A stretch of DNA of 64,000 nucleotides. Source: Alloscardovia sp963543015. Its GTDB lineage: Bacteria; Actinomycetota; Actinomycetes; Actinomycetales; Bifidobacteriaceae. The notes under the pieces were generated by a model. It was given only the letters and a program-made list of their open reading frames with translations. It was not told where the DNA came from and made no database searches. Both the position numbers and the translations under genes were made by a program. The number at the start of each line of letters is the position of its first letter. The first letter of the stretch is position 1. The stretch is from positions 165,967 through 229,966 of the forward strand of contig CAUTYZ010000002.1 in the NCBI GenBank assembly GCA_963543015.1, written 5' to 3'. Below, piece after piece: positions 25,352-34,940 of the stretch.

Positions 25352-26008
25352 ATGAGTGAAGCACAACATCCTCAGTTGAGTTTGCATGTACGTTTGGCTG
25401 ATCGTGCGGATTTAAGCGGTCACAACGTCGTACAGGGTGAGCTTTTTGCCCTTGATGAAGGCTATAACCAGGAAGGTTATAGGGGAGTTGTGGCATCTAA
25501 AGTCGCTGGTATTACGTACCGACAGCTTGATTACTGGGCTCGCAAGCATATCGTTGAGCCAAGTGTGACTCCATCGTCTGGCTCAGGATCTCGCAGACTG
25601 TATTCGTTTAAGGATATCGTTATCCTCGCAGTGGCAAAAAAATTGCTGGATACAGGCGTCAATCTGAATAATGTCACTACAGCATTGAGCTATTTGTCTC
25701 AGCGTGAAGCACAGCAGTTGGAAGATATCATCATTATGTCTGATGGTACTCACATTTATGAATGCACCAGCGAAAGCGAAATGCTTGATTTGATGCGCAA
25801 TGGTTGTGCAGTCTATGGAATTTCCGTCGGAATTATTTGGCGTCATATTTCGCAGGCTTTGAAGAATGAAGAATCTGCAGTAACTGTTCAGCACAATGTT
25901 TCTGAGACAACAAAGCCAACGTATTCCATTGATGAACTTGCTGAACGTCGTATGAAGCGAAAGCTTGAGTTGCAGCAGCGTGCATTAAACCAAGCACAGG
26001 TTATCTAA
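25352..26008 (+). CDS. MerR family transcriptional regulator (Rv1828-like)
   Basis: 218 residues. A winged helix-turn-helix with GITYRQLDYWARKHIVEPS lies at about residues 53-72, after an N-terminal extension; RRLYSFKDIVILAVAKKLL follows. The C-terminal half is not a metal-binding domain: it lacks the Cys pattern of MerR or CueR. It sits directly after garA as in mycobacteria (Rv1827-Rv1828); gcvH, which lies in that cluster there, is missing here. The target operon is unknown. A hairpin follows. Confidence 0.85.
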   Translation: MSEAQHPQLSLHVRLADRADLSGHNVVQGELFALDEGYNQEGYRGVVASKVAGITYRQLDYWARKHIVEPSVTPSSGSGSRRLYSFKDIVILAVAKKLLDTGVNLNNVTTALSYLSQREAQQLEDIIIMSDGTHIYECTSESEMLDLMRNGCAVYGISVGIIWRHISQALKNEESAVTVQHNVSETTKPTYSIDELAERRMKRKLELQQRALNQAQVI

Positions 26009-26045
26009 AGCTTTGAGAAAAGAACATATATAAACGTACGAAAGA

Positions 26046-26073
26046 GGGCGGAACACATGATGTGTATCCGCCC
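26046..26073. terminator. terminator between convergent merR and HAD genes
   Basis: Stem GGGCGGA (26046-26052) with TCCGCCC (26067-26073), extended inside by ACACA/TGTGT with one bulged base. It probably serves merR. Confidence 0.75.
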
Positions 26074-26140
26074 TTATGTATATCAATTATATCAAATCTG
26101 ACATAACGTACATTATCGGCAATTTACTTAATTAAGCACA

Positions 26141-26857
26141 TTACTTCATTTTCGCAAATACAGCGTTTACTGTATCCAGCAAATCATCTACAGTTTCCGC
26201 AACTGCATCGCAATTATGCTCTTCAAACTCGCCGGGTGCTGCATAACCCCAGCCAGCGCCAATTGCAGGAATATTGTTTTCGTGCGCGCCATCGATGTCT
26301 GTCCAGCGATCGCCAACCATTACAGCGCGGTCACCATCAGCTTCGTTATAATTCAACTTCTCGAATGTGTAACGAATCACGTCAGACTTGTGCAAACGGC
26401 TTGTATCGGATCCACCTGAAGCGCCGTAGATACCGGTGACCAAGTATTCCAATCCGATGTGCTCGCACAGACGAATTGCTTCCATCTGTGGCTTAGCAGT
26501 TGCTACAGCAAGTACATAACCTGCTTCACGAAGCTTTTGAAGCTGTCCAAGGAAGCCAAAATACATACGACTCAAGTACAGACCTGGAATGAGCTGTCCT
26601 GGGCTCTGAGGGTCGTCAAAATATGGCTTTGTATAGGATTGGCGGAAGAAATCTACAGCGTCCTGTGCATTGTCTTCAAAACCATGTGCGCTAAAGGAAT
26701 CAAGCAAAGGTGGCCCAATGAATGTCTGCAATTCATCTGCAGAAGGCATCTCTACACCAAAATGCTCAAAAGTGAGCTTTACAGATGCAAGAATACCTTC
26801 AGCGGATTCAACCGTTGTGCCATCAAGATCGAGTAAAATAATTCGGCGATTACTCAT
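26141..26857 (-). CDS. HAD-superfamily phosphatase (Gph-like)
   Basis: 238 residues of the haloacid dehalogenase superfamily. Motif I is LLDLDGTTVE at the N-terminus, motif II lies in AVATAKPQ, and motif III/IV is VMVGDRWTDIDGAHEN. The alpha-helical cap places it with phosphoglycolate phosphatase and beta-phosphoglucomutase relatives; the substrate is not determined by sequence. The ATG at 26857 overlaps the rbpA stop by 8 bases, so translation is coupled. A GTG 21 bases upstream is an alternative. Confidence 0.85.
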   Translation of the reverse strand: MSNRRIILLDLDGTTVESAEGILASVKLTFEHFGVEMPSADELQTFIGPPLLDSFSAHGFEDNAQDAVDFFRQSYTKPYFDDPQSPGQLIPGLYLSRMYFGFLGQLQKLREAGYVLAVATAKPQMEAIRLCEHIGLEYLVTGIYGASGGSDTSRLHKSDVIRYTFEKLNYNEADGDRAVMVGDRWTDIDGAHENNIPAIGAGWGYAAPGEFEEHNCDAVAETVDDLLDTVNAVFAKMK

Positions 26858-27197
26858 AATCTGGGAACCATCCTTCACGTTTCATCTGAAGTCGCTTTTC
26901 CAGCAATTCCTTTAATTCTTCTTCTGTACGACGTTCAAGAAGCATATCCCAATGGGTACGAGTTGGCTTTGTAATCTCGTCTGCTTCTTCATTTTCGCCA
27001 TTCTCAAGCTTTGCAGTGCGTCCACAACGGCATTCCCATTCCGCTGGCGGATCTACTTCAGCTGACAAAGGCAAAATAGTCTTATGTCCCAGTGGACAAA
27101 TGTAAGAAACCTCGGTACGCTCTGCAAACTCGACATTATCGTCGGATTCGAGAGACTTGGCACCGATGCTCATGCCACGAAGGCTGCGTTCTGCCAT
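26850..27197 (-). CDS. rbpA: RNA polymerase-binding protein RbpA
   Basis: Actinobacterial transcription factor that binds the group 1/2 sigma factors and stabilises the open promoter complex. 115 residues. The N-terminal MAERSLRGMSIGAKSLE and the near-invariant PTRTHWDMLLERR sigma-interaction segment identify it. A zinc-type pattern CPLGH...CRCG is present. The C-terminal helix is longer than in mycobacteria. Its presence is a strong lineage marker. It is co-transcribed with the overlapping HAD gene. Confidence 0.95.
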   Translation of the reverse strand: MAERSLRGMSIGAKSLESDDNVEFAERTEVSYICPLGHKTILPLSAEVDPPAEWECRCGRTAKLENGENEEADEITKPTRTHWDMLLERRTEEELKELLEKRLQMKREGWFPDYE

Positions 27198-27315
27198 AAC
27201 GTTCTCCTTATTCTTTACTATCTACCGTACAAAACACAGCAGACGGAAGCTTTATTCCCTAGTTTTTTCCTAATTTTCCGTGTGGGCGGACAGGATTCTG
27301 GTCCTCGTGGTCTTC

Positions 27316-29832
27316 TTAATCTAATGGATTCAGAGCAACGATTCCGTGATTGACCAAATCACTAGCTTTTCGTGCTTTCTGGGTCAACTGTGCATCGTCG
27401 AGGGAATCAGCAATGCTGCTCAATTGGCGTAAAATATCCGTTTCGCGTTTACATGTACGCACAAAATCGCCTGCTGTGAGATCGCTTGTGCGAAGAATTT
27501 CCGTCAGCGGTTTGTCCGTTACCCAATTAAACATAATTTCGACAAGACCATAATCGCTATCCGCGAAATCAGTGATATCAAACGACTCGCATACAGCTCG
27601 AATCCTTATATCTCGGGTCTTTATAGCACTAATAGCTGTGGCAATTGTCCCCCGCGCTCCCCCTGGATAATGTGAAGGTTCACTTGGTGAATCGTATCGC
27701 GATTCAAAGATGAATGCAGTCATCACGGCTGCGAGTTCTTCTGCAGACATATCGGAGAAAACGCCATCTAAGATACACTGTGCGAGCAAGATGTCATTTT
27801 CGCAGTAAATTTGGCGCAGAACACTTCCCCACCGCGTCAGTACGACATCGCCTGCATGATTATCCTCAAGATATCCGAGTTGAAGCAAAACGTCACAGAT
27901 ACGGTCAAATCTGCGGGAAACAGACTGTGTGCGATGGTCGAGACGGTTCTCTAAACGCTCTAATTCGCGCGTTTGACGCGCCCAGCGGTGTCCCCAGCGG
28001 ATATGCTCGGCAAAATCAGGACAGTATTTGCATGGATGATGATGCTCTTGACTGCGTAAAGCCGAAAGTTGCGAGTCCAGCTGCGCAAAAGCCTTCTTTC
28101 GAGCCTTTTCTGAGCTAAAAGTTCGTGCTTTGAGAAGTCGACGATCCTTCTTTTCGATATCAGATATCTTCATACGAATACGCATGAATTCGGCAAAATT
28201 TCCCCTATCACAGTGCATTGCGCGGTCGTATTCGTTGACAACTCTGCGAGTATCCGTCATCATTCCATACAAGCTATCAGCTGATGAATTAGCTTCCCAC
28301 TGCACAAAAGACTTGTCTAAGGTCTCATGCGTCTCATGCAAGGTACGAGTATTGAGCAAATTAACCGCCATGTTAAACGACGGAGTAAAGCTTGAATGCA
28401 AAGGATACACGCGCTTGGATGCCAGATTAGCCATCGCAGTTGGAGTGAAACCGTTATGGTCGACGACAAGGGCGTGACCGATGGTATCGATACCACGTCG
28501 TCCTGCGCGACCAGTCAGCTGGGTAAACTCCCCTGGTGTTAAGGACACGTGACCGATGCCATTGAACTTTTCCAGCTTTTCTACAATAACGGTACGAGCA
28601 GGCATATTAATGCCTAATGCGAGCGTTTCCGTAGCAAAAACAACCTTGATAAGACCTTTTTCAAAAAGTGCTTCGACGATGTGACGGAACAGAGTAATCA
28701 TGCCTGCGTGGTGCGAAGCAAAGCCTAGTTCAAGTGCTGCGACGAACTGATGGAAATGTAAAGCTCTTTTCTCATCAGCGGTCAATTGGCCGTCAATCAT
28801 TTCGTTGACGATACGGCGAATTTCGCGAACCTCATTCTCCGATGTGAGTTCCAATCCAGCTTGAAGACACTGAGAAACCGCTTTATCACAGCCATTTCGA
28901 GAGAATATAAAGTAAATGGCAGGAAGCATATCGAGGAAATCAAGTTCATCGACGACTGCCCAGCGTTTAGGCGTATTGTGTCGAACTGGATCTGTTTGCG
29001 GGCGACGACGCTTCTGTCCGTGATAATGCGACGGCGTAGAATTGCGTGCTTTCTGTCGTGCTGCCTGATCAAGATTGTCAAGAGCACGAATCAAAGAACG
29101 ATTAATTTTATCGGATTCGTCGTTCTTATAGAGATCAAAAATCTCCGGCTCTTTACGTGGAGCTTCTTGAATCATGACATGCTGCAGCAGAGGAACTGGG
29201 CGCTTTTCAGTCATCACCAAGGTCGTATCTCCTCGCACGGAGCGTATCCACGCAGTGAAATCTTCCACGTTGGATACCGTCGCAGACAGGCCGATAATTT
29301 TCACCGATTGAGGAAGATGAATGATAACTTCTTCCCATACCTGACCGCGCATACGATCTGCAAGGTAATGTACTTCATCGAGAATGACATAGCGCAAAGC
29401 GTTCAGAGTAGACGAACGCTCATACAGCATATTACGTAAAACTTCGGTGGTCATGACGATGATATCCGCTTCGGAATTGATCGACATGTCACCAGTGAGA
29501 AGTCCTACCCTATCTGAGCCGTATTCATTAACCAGTTCATGATATTTCTGGTTGCTCAAAGCCTTAATAGGCGTGGTATAGAATGCTTTGACATTTTTGT
29601 ACTGGGCAAGATAAATAGCAAAATCAGCTACTACCGTCTTGCCAGCACCAGTTGGAGCCGCAACGAGGACGTTGTGCCCATTTTCTAAAGCTGAGCATGC
29701 ATCCTTCTGGAAATCATCGATATCAAATGGCAATGATTGTGCGAAGATGCCTGTGATGCTCTGTGCATGTTTTTGCCGTTCTCGAAACGCTGCGTAGCGT
29801 TGAGAAGGGCTGAGATTTTCTTCTAAAGTCAT
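27316..29832 (-). CDS. helY: DEAD/DEAH RNA helicase, HelY type
   Basis: 838-residue Ski2/Mtr4-like superfamily 2 helicase. Motif I is AAPTGAGKT (about residue 57), motif II DEVH, motif III SAT, and motif VI QLTGRAGRRG. The C-terminal part matches the DSHCT domain. Actinobacterial HelY proteins are thought to act in RNA processing or decay. It lies near the pafBC-type regulator, as in mycobacteria, where the tat genes lie between them; here a single unknown membrane protein gene does. Confidence 0.9.
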   Translation of the reverse strand: MTLEENLSPSQRYAAFRERQKHAQSITGIFAQSLPFDIDDFQKDACSALENGHNVLVAAPTGAGKTVVADFAIYLAQYKNVKAFYTTPIKALSNQKYHELVNEYGSDRVGLLTGDMSINSEADIIVMTTEVLRNMLYERSSTLNALRYVILDEVHYLADRMRGQVWEEVIIHLPQSVKIIGLSATVSNVEDFTAWIRSVRGDTTLVMTEKRPVPLLQHVMIQEAPRKEPEIFDLYKNDESDKINRSLIRALDNLDQAARQKARNSTPSHYHGQKRRRPQTDPVRHNTPKRWAVVDELDFLDMLPAIYFIFSRNGCDKAVSQCLQAGLELTSENEVREIRRIVNEMIDGQLTADEKRALHFHQFVAALELGFASHHAGMITLFRHIVEALFEKGLIKVVFATETLALGINMPARTVIVEKLEKFNGIGHVSLTPGEFTQLTGRAGRRGIDTIGHALVVDHNGFTPTAMANLASKRVYPLHSSFTPSFNMAVNLLNTRTLHETHETLDKSFVQWEANSSADSLYGMMTDTRRVVNEYDRAMHCDRGNFAEFMRIRMKISDIEKKDRRLLKARTFSSEKARKKAFAQLDSQLSALRSQEHHHPCKYCPDFAEHIRWGHRWARQTRELERLENRLDHRTQSVSRRFDRICDVLLQLGYLEDNHAGDVVLTRWGSVLRQIYCENDILLAQCILDGVFSDMSAEELAAVMTAFIFESRYDSPSEPSHYPGGARGTIATAISAIKTRDIRIRAVCESFDITDFADSDYGLVEIMFNWVTDKPLTEILRTSDLTAGDFVRTCKRETDILRQLSSIADSLDDAQLTQKARKASDLVNHGIVALNPLD

Positions 29833-29891
29833 TGAAAATAATGAATAATAATGGGATAAATGCTATGAAATAAAAAGCAAACGCAGTTTCG

Positions 29892-30290
29892 TTACTCTAC
29901 AAAGTCCGCACGCTCATCGCTGGTACGTGCAGTTTCTTCAATAGTCTCTACAATCTGTTCGAGGTCAGACTGAGTATACGAATCCCAACGTTTACGGACA
30001 TCAGCGCGACGATTATCACGCTCGATATGGCGCTCTTCTACTGCCTGACGAGTCTGAGCATATCGATCAGAGACGTCAGACAGCGGACGTGTAAAGAATG
30101 GAGCTGAGTCCTCAGCGGCGCGTGGATTATCTGCAGCCTCAAAACGTGACAAAACGTCGCCTAATTCTGCTCCGGTCTTACCTACTTTCGTCAACGCATC
30201 AAGTCCATGACGAATGGCATAGTACACACCGAAAGCAAAATTAGCGAAAAGGAAAATCCACAGGAGAATCCACACCCACACAGGAACCAT
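29892..30290 (-). CDS. small membrane protein of unknown function
   Basis: 132 residues starting at ATG 30290, two bases after the stop of the upstream regulator gene. One N-terminal membrane helix (about residues 2-24) is followed by a basic helix (about 25-50) and an acidic, charged C-terminus. The topology recalls TatA, and TatA/TatC genes stand at this place in mycobacteria, but I see no TatA sequence motif. Function not assigned. Confidence 0.7.
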   Translation of the reverse strand: MVPVWVWILLWIFLFANFAFGVYYAIRHGLDALTKVGKTGAELGDVLSRFEAADNPRAAEDSAPFFTRPLSDVSDRYAQTRQAVEERHIERDNRRADVRKRWDSYTQSDLEQIVETIEETARTSDERADFVE

Positions 30291-30292
30291 AT

Positions 30293-32233
30293 TTAATTCT
30301 CCGTATTCAAACTTAACTCGTGCTCTGCGCGAGCGATGCACATGGACTGCAATGTGGAAGGTCCAACTGCAGTAATGTGACGTGCATGAGCGATGCAGAA
30401 TGCGACGAACCATGAATCGGAAGACACGGTCAAATGAACCTTTTGTCCATCGCCATAATCTTCTACCTTGGCATCTTGCAAGCCGAAGATAAATGGAAGA
30501 TTCTTATCATCGGTTACGAAGACAGCAGGAGTACCATTTTCAAAGTTCCACTCGCGAAGTTCTGCCAGAGGGACATCTGGAATTTCAATCTTGTGGCTTG
30601 GCTCAACGCTTTCCACACGGCCAATCCGTGCTAGACGCAGTGTCTGCCACTGAGCGGACTTCTCGTTGCGTACCGGTGTGTGACGAGGTGAATCATCATC
30701 ATACGCACGCTTGCTTGGTGTCTTGCGATCAGCATCGCTGACACCAGTCCACACAGCTGCGTAGTAGACGCCTTCATCAACGTAAATGCGTGCAGGAGCG
30801 ACGAGCTTATGGCGGGTACGACCAGCACCATCGGTGTAGTCCATATCCAACAAGTTACCGCGGGAAATAGCATCGTTGACGACCTGGTAGCTTGCAGGTT
30901 CGAGTTCGTAGCCTGTCAAGCTCAGCCATGGTGCATCGCCAGGTGCGGATGTCTCCTCCAATAAGCGGTCATACAAGTCATCCGCGCTCTTGCGATCTTC
31001 TTCAGACATCAAAGGCGAATGAGCCAGATAGCTAATTGATGCTGTCAGCAAGCTCAAATACTGAGGGGAAACACCAGCAAGACGTTCTAGACCCAAGGAA
31101 TTCGTAGCAGAGACAATTCCCTCAGCCTCAAGGAGAGACCAATCAATATCGAAGAATTGGCTTCCAGCAAGTTCGCCATCATCAGAAACTGTGGTCAGAG
31201 TACCGATATCCTTGCGAATAGTCTGTACGTTCTTTTTCTCTTCTTCAGGAGTCTTAGGAACAGCGATAAAGCGCTCTGCAAGCTCGCTGAGCAAATACTC
31301 TTCACCCAGATGAGCAGACAAGAAGAGCATCAAACGCAAACGACGGTCAACTTCAGAACCTGTCTGGAAAGTCGATGATTTGCGGTCAGACTTGGTTTCG
31401 GACTCATCCTCGGATTCGTCGTTTTCCAACTGCTTTTGAATCTCTTCTACAGGAACGAGCGCGCTCTTCTTCTGAGGCTTGACACTTGCCTCCTCAAAAG
31501 CGACAGCAGCATTCAGCCGACGTACAAAAGCATCGACAGCCTCTTGTGGACTGACAATTGTCGCACCTGGATGTTCAAGGACGTAGGATGCCAAATCGTC
31601 AGAATCCGTGTATGCGACATTAATGCTTTCACCATCGACCATAACGGTTGCAGTAAAGCGACGTGAATCGACGACACGAATGAGATTTTCTGGAATGGAC
31701 TGAGTGCCCAATCCAGGAGCGATAGAATCGAGTCCCAAGCCAGGAGTTGGCGCCTGTGCTACATGTGGCTGTGTACGTGCTGTCTTATGTGCACGCTTGT
31801 CATCAGACTTCTTATCTGCAGGTTTTGCAGACATAGCCAATGATCGTGCCAAGTAATTTGCCGCAGCCAAAATAGGAAGCTCTTCTGCCTCAAAATGCAT
31901 GCGTGTGCGTGGTTCGTCACCGAGCTGTAAACGATATGATGCAAAGTCCTGACCTTCGGACTTTGAAGAGTATTCAGGCTGACGAGATTCGATAGCAATG
32001 CCCATCGCTGTGAGCTTTGCACGGTCGCGTTGGAACTGCTTTGCGAAAGCAGCTTTTGCGGCCTGATCTGCCAATTCACCATACGAATCTGCATATGCTT
32101 TGACTCGTTGAGCAATTTGACGAGATGTCAACCACTGTGGGAATGCTGACGAAAGCACAGCTAATACATCTAATTCGTGCTTTCCCCATTTATCCGAAAA
32201 ACGTCGCCTTCCGTGTGAAGATCCTTCAGCCAT
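30293..32233 (-). CDS. pafBC: fused PafB-PafC type WYL-domain regulator
   Basis: 646-residue protein with two helix-turn-helix/WYL units in tandem. The first HTH is near residues 12-70 (SDKWGKHELDVLAVLSSAF), the second begins near residue 300 (RRLRLMLFLSAHLGEEYLL). A WYL-like segment with YYAAVW is near residue 485 and a WCX-like C-terminal extension follows. In mycobacteria PafB and PafC are separate and form a heterodimer that activates LexA-independent DNA-damage genes. Here they are one chain, joined by an acidic linker (about 270-300). Ligand and targets are inferred from the family only. Confidence 0.8.
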   Translation of the reverse strand: MAEGSSHGRRRFSDKWGKHELDVLAVLSSAFPQWLTSRQIAQRVKAYADSYGELADQAAKAAFAKQFQRDRAKLTAMGIAIESRQPEYSSKSEGQDFASYRLQLGDEPRTRMHFEAEELPILAAANYLARSLAMSAKPADKKSDDKRAHKTARTQPHVAQAPTPGLGLDSIAPGLGTQSIPENLIRVVDSRRFTATVMVDGESINVAYTDSDDLASYVLEHPGATIVSPQEAVDAFVRRLNAAVAFEEASVKPQKKSALVPVEEIQKQLENDESEDESETKSDRKSSTFQTGSEVDRRLRLMLFLSAHLGEEYLLSELAERFIAVPKTPEEEKKNVQTIRKDIGTLTTVSDDGELAGSQFFDIDWSLLEAEGIVSATNSLGLERLAGVSPQYLSLLTASISYLAHSPLMSEEDRKSADDLYDRLLEETSAPGDAPWLSLTGYELEPASYQVVNDAISRGNLLDMDYTDGAGRTRHKLVAPARIYVDEGVYYAAVWTGVSDADRKTPSKRAYDDDSPRHTPVRNEKSAQWQTLRLARIGRVESVEPSHKIEIPDVPLAELREWNFENGTPAVFVTDDKNLPFIFGLQDAKVEDYGDGQKVHLTVSSDSWFVAFCIAHARHITAVGPSTLQSMCIARAEHELSLNTEN

Positions 32234-32786
32234 CAGTCCTCGCGTTACGTGTAATTTCTAAATAACCTTGTATCAGTATAGAGGAATTTTGAGGAAAATG
32301 CACTTCGTATGGACGTTTTGCTCAATGTGAAACTCAGATGGTGGGAATTGTGTCTACACCAGCGCACGATGGAGTGCTCTCATCAGGTGATATGAGAGAT
32401 ATTGAGCAGTATCTCTCATCTTCATAATTTTTATGAGACTGCTCATAAAAATTCTCATAAGTAGGCGTAAAAAAGACAACAAGGTGAAAACCATATAGTG
32501 AGAAAGAGAGAGAGCGAGGAAAGCTAAGAAAAGCTTCTATTGCAGACTCGATATCCAAACGTGCGCGAAAAACGCACTGACTCAGCATACGCATAAGGCT
32601 ATACGCATAAGGCTCGCATACATCACGAGGATATACACGAGTCTAAGTATGAACTATGCTGCCTATGCTTCCGCTGTAACGTCAGCCATAGCCATCTGCC
32701 ACCGCCACTATGCCATCTACCTTACAAACGGGTTATATGGCGTGTGAGGAGCATGGCGAATGCTATGAGTTGCTCAGAGTGAAGCA
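32234..32786. other. intergenic region upstream of pafBC, downstream of cmk-der, with two hairpins
   Basis: About 550 bases, no supported gene. Two adjacent stems: ATGAGAGATA (32392-32401) with 32410-32419, and TTTTTATGAG (32428-32437) with CTCATAAAAA (32442-32451). The second has A/T runs on both sides and can terminate cmk-der on the minus strand. GCATAAGGCT occurs twice near 32590-32612. The pafBC promoter should lie in 32234-32330 but is not clear. Confidence 0.55.
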
Positions 32787-34940
32787 TTACTTACGCTTTT
32801 TCTTTTCACGAACATTCACAGAAATCTGGATAGGCGTGCCTTCGAATCCAAACTCATCGCGAAGAGAATGCTCGATAAAGCGACGATAGCTGTGATCCAA
32901 GAATCCTGTAGTGAAAATCACAAAACGTGGTGGACGAGTCGATGCCTGCGTTGCGAACAAGATTCGTGGCTGCTTTCCTCCACGCAATGGGTGTGGATGT
33001 GCTGCTTGAATCTGTCCCAAGAAGGAATTCAAACGACCAGTAGAGACACGCTTATCCCAATTTTCCAAAGCGGTATCCATAGCAAGCTTCAAGCGATTAG
33101 TATGCCAGCCAGTTTTTGCGGACAAATTAATTCGCTGAGCCCATGTAACGCGGTTAAATTCGGTTGCCCACAAACGTTCGATGCGCTGACGGCCGAAATC
33201 GTCAAGCAAGTCCCACTTATTGAAAATGAGAACGACAGCTCGACCAGCATCCACAGCTTGACTCATGACCTTCAGATCTTGATCGGAAATTGGCACCGAT
33301 ACATCAAAAAGGACGAGAGCAAGTTCCGCACGCTCAATTGCCGCTTGAGTTCGCAAGCTTGAGTAGTAGTCAGCGCCAGACTGCTTATGCAAGCGACGCT
33401 TAATACCTGCGGTATCAATGAAGAGCCAGTCTTCTCCCCCAACGTTAACCACTTCATCGACAGGGTCACGCGTCGTTCCTGCGATATCGCTGACGACAGC
33501 ACGATTTTCGCCAGAAAGCTGGTTCAAAAGTGATGACTTACCGACATTTGGACGGCCAACAAGTGCTACACGACGCAAATGCGACGGTGTGAGAAGACCG
33601 GATGTCTTTTCAGCTTCTGCAAGGCGTTGAAGAGCAACGTCAAGAAGATCTCCGACACCGCGACCGTGCATAGCGGAAATTGGATATGGTTCTCCAAGAC
33701 CCAAATTCCAGAATTCTGCCGCTTGGTATTCAGACATTTGAGTGTCGAGCTTATTTACCGCTACAACTACTGGCTTGCCAGCTGCACGAAGCATGGAGAC
33801 GATACGCTCATCACTTGCTGTAAGACCTACTGCACCGTCGACAACCAGCAAAACAGCGTCAGCAAGCTGGACGGCTACCTGAGCTTGAGATGCGATTGCG
33901 GAGTCAATTCCTTCGACGTCTGCTTCCCAACCACCTGTATCAACAAGCTGGAAACGAGTACCAGCCCATTCAGCGTCATATGTCACACGGTCACGAGTGA
34001 CGCCCGGTGTATCTTCAACGATTGCAGCACGTCGGCCTAAAATACGGTTGACGAGTGTCGATTTACCCACATTTGGACGACCAACGACAGCTAAAACGCC
34101 GACGGTATCGTCTGCTTCATCCTCATCATCATTCTCGGTGAGATCTTCGCCTGTGAGATACTGTTCGTCGCCTTCTTCTAGCTCGTATTCGTTGAGATTA
34201 TCAACGTATGCGCCGAAAAGCTGCTCATCAATGGCATTATCTACCATGTCGATAAGGACTTGAAGAGTTTGCTCGAAACTCATATCTGAGTTATCGACGA
34301 CAACGACTCCCTCGCTTGGCTCAGTGAAGGACGTGTTGTTCTTAGCATCGCTCGCATCACGTGCTGCTACAGTATCGATAGCTTTATCGGAAGCAGTAAG
34401 TCCATTTTGCTTATTGCGACGGGCTTGGCGAACGTCCTCACGCGCAGTGAGGATAATTTTCACTTCGGCATCAGGAGCAACAACTCCAGTGATATCGCGT
34501 CCTTCGACGACGATGCCCGCACCATTGGAAAAGCTCTGTGGATTTTCCTGAGCGGTAATGTATGCACGCTGGGCAGCGATAAGGATATGACGTACAGGAA
34601 CAATTGCTGCAAGCTGAGCGACATGAGAAGCGATTTCCTTGGAGCGAATAATCTCACTCAGGTCTTCCCCATCGCTGGAAATAATTTGATTCGATGGGTC
34701 AAAAGAAATGTCGCAATGCTCTTCAGTAAAGAAACGTGCGACGAGCTCAGTAATTCGCTCTTGAGCTTGTGGATCGTCAGCTACATCGTCAAGGTTTTCC
34801 CTGTGAGTGAGGCACCACCATGTCGCAGCGCGGTACATGGCACCTGTATCGAAATATGCGTAACCGAAATGCTCAGCTAACGCGCGTGACGTACTGGATT
34901 TGCCTACACCAGATGGTCCATCAATTGCTACGGTAATCAC
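32787..34940 (-). CDS. cmk-der: bifunctional cytidylate kinase / ribosome-assembly GTPase Der
   Basis: 717-residue fusion. Residues 1 to about 225 are CMP/dCMP kinase: P-loop GPSGVGKSS, then FDTGAMYRA. An acidic linker (about 240-280) follows. The rest is Der (EngA) with two GTPase domains: GRPNVGKSTL with DTGGWE, and GRPNVGKSSL with NKWDLLD and SAKTG, then the KH-like end. Such fusions are annotated in bifidobacteria and some other actinobacteria. It overlaps the upstream rluB-like gene by 4 bases (ATGA), so translation is coupled. Confidence 0.95.
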   Translation of the reverse strand: MITVAIDGPSGVGKSSTSRALAEHFGYAYFDTGAMYRAATWWCLTHRENLDDVADDPQAQERITELVARFFTEEHCDISFDPSNQIISSDGEDLSEIIRSKEIASHVAQLAAIVPVRHILIAAQRAYITAQENPQSFSNGAGIVVEGRDITGVVAPDAEVKIILTAREDVRQARRNKQNGLTASDKAIDTVAARDASDAKNNTSFTEPSEGVVVVDNSDMSFEQTLQVLIDMVDNAIDEQLFGAYVDNLNEYELEEGDEQYLTGEDLTENDDEDEADDTVGVLAVVGRPNVGKSTLVNRILGRRAAIVEDTPGVTRDRVTYDAEWAGTRFQLVDTGGWEADVEGIDSAIASQAQVAVQLADAVLLVVDGAVGLTASDERIVSMLRAAGKPVVVAVNKLDTQMSEYQAAEFWNLGLGEPYPISAMHGRGVGDLLDVALQRLAEAEKTSGLLTPSHLRRVALVGRPNVGKSSLLNQLSGENRAVVSDIAGTTRDPVDEVVNVGGEDWLFIDTAGIKRRLHKQSGADYYSSLRTQAAIERAELALVLFDVSVPISDQDLKVMSQAVDAGRAVVLIFNKWDLLDDFGRQRIERLWATEFNRVTWAQRINLSAKTGWHTNRLKLAMDTALENWDKRVSTGRLNSFLGQIQAAHPHPLRGGKQPRILFATQASTRPPRFVIFTTGFLDHSYRRFIEHSLRDEFGFEGTPIQISVNVREKKKRK

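Noticed and set aside
32334..32594. 86-codon minus-strand frame downstream of cmk-der
   Set aside because: It runs through two hairpins and has no coding signal.
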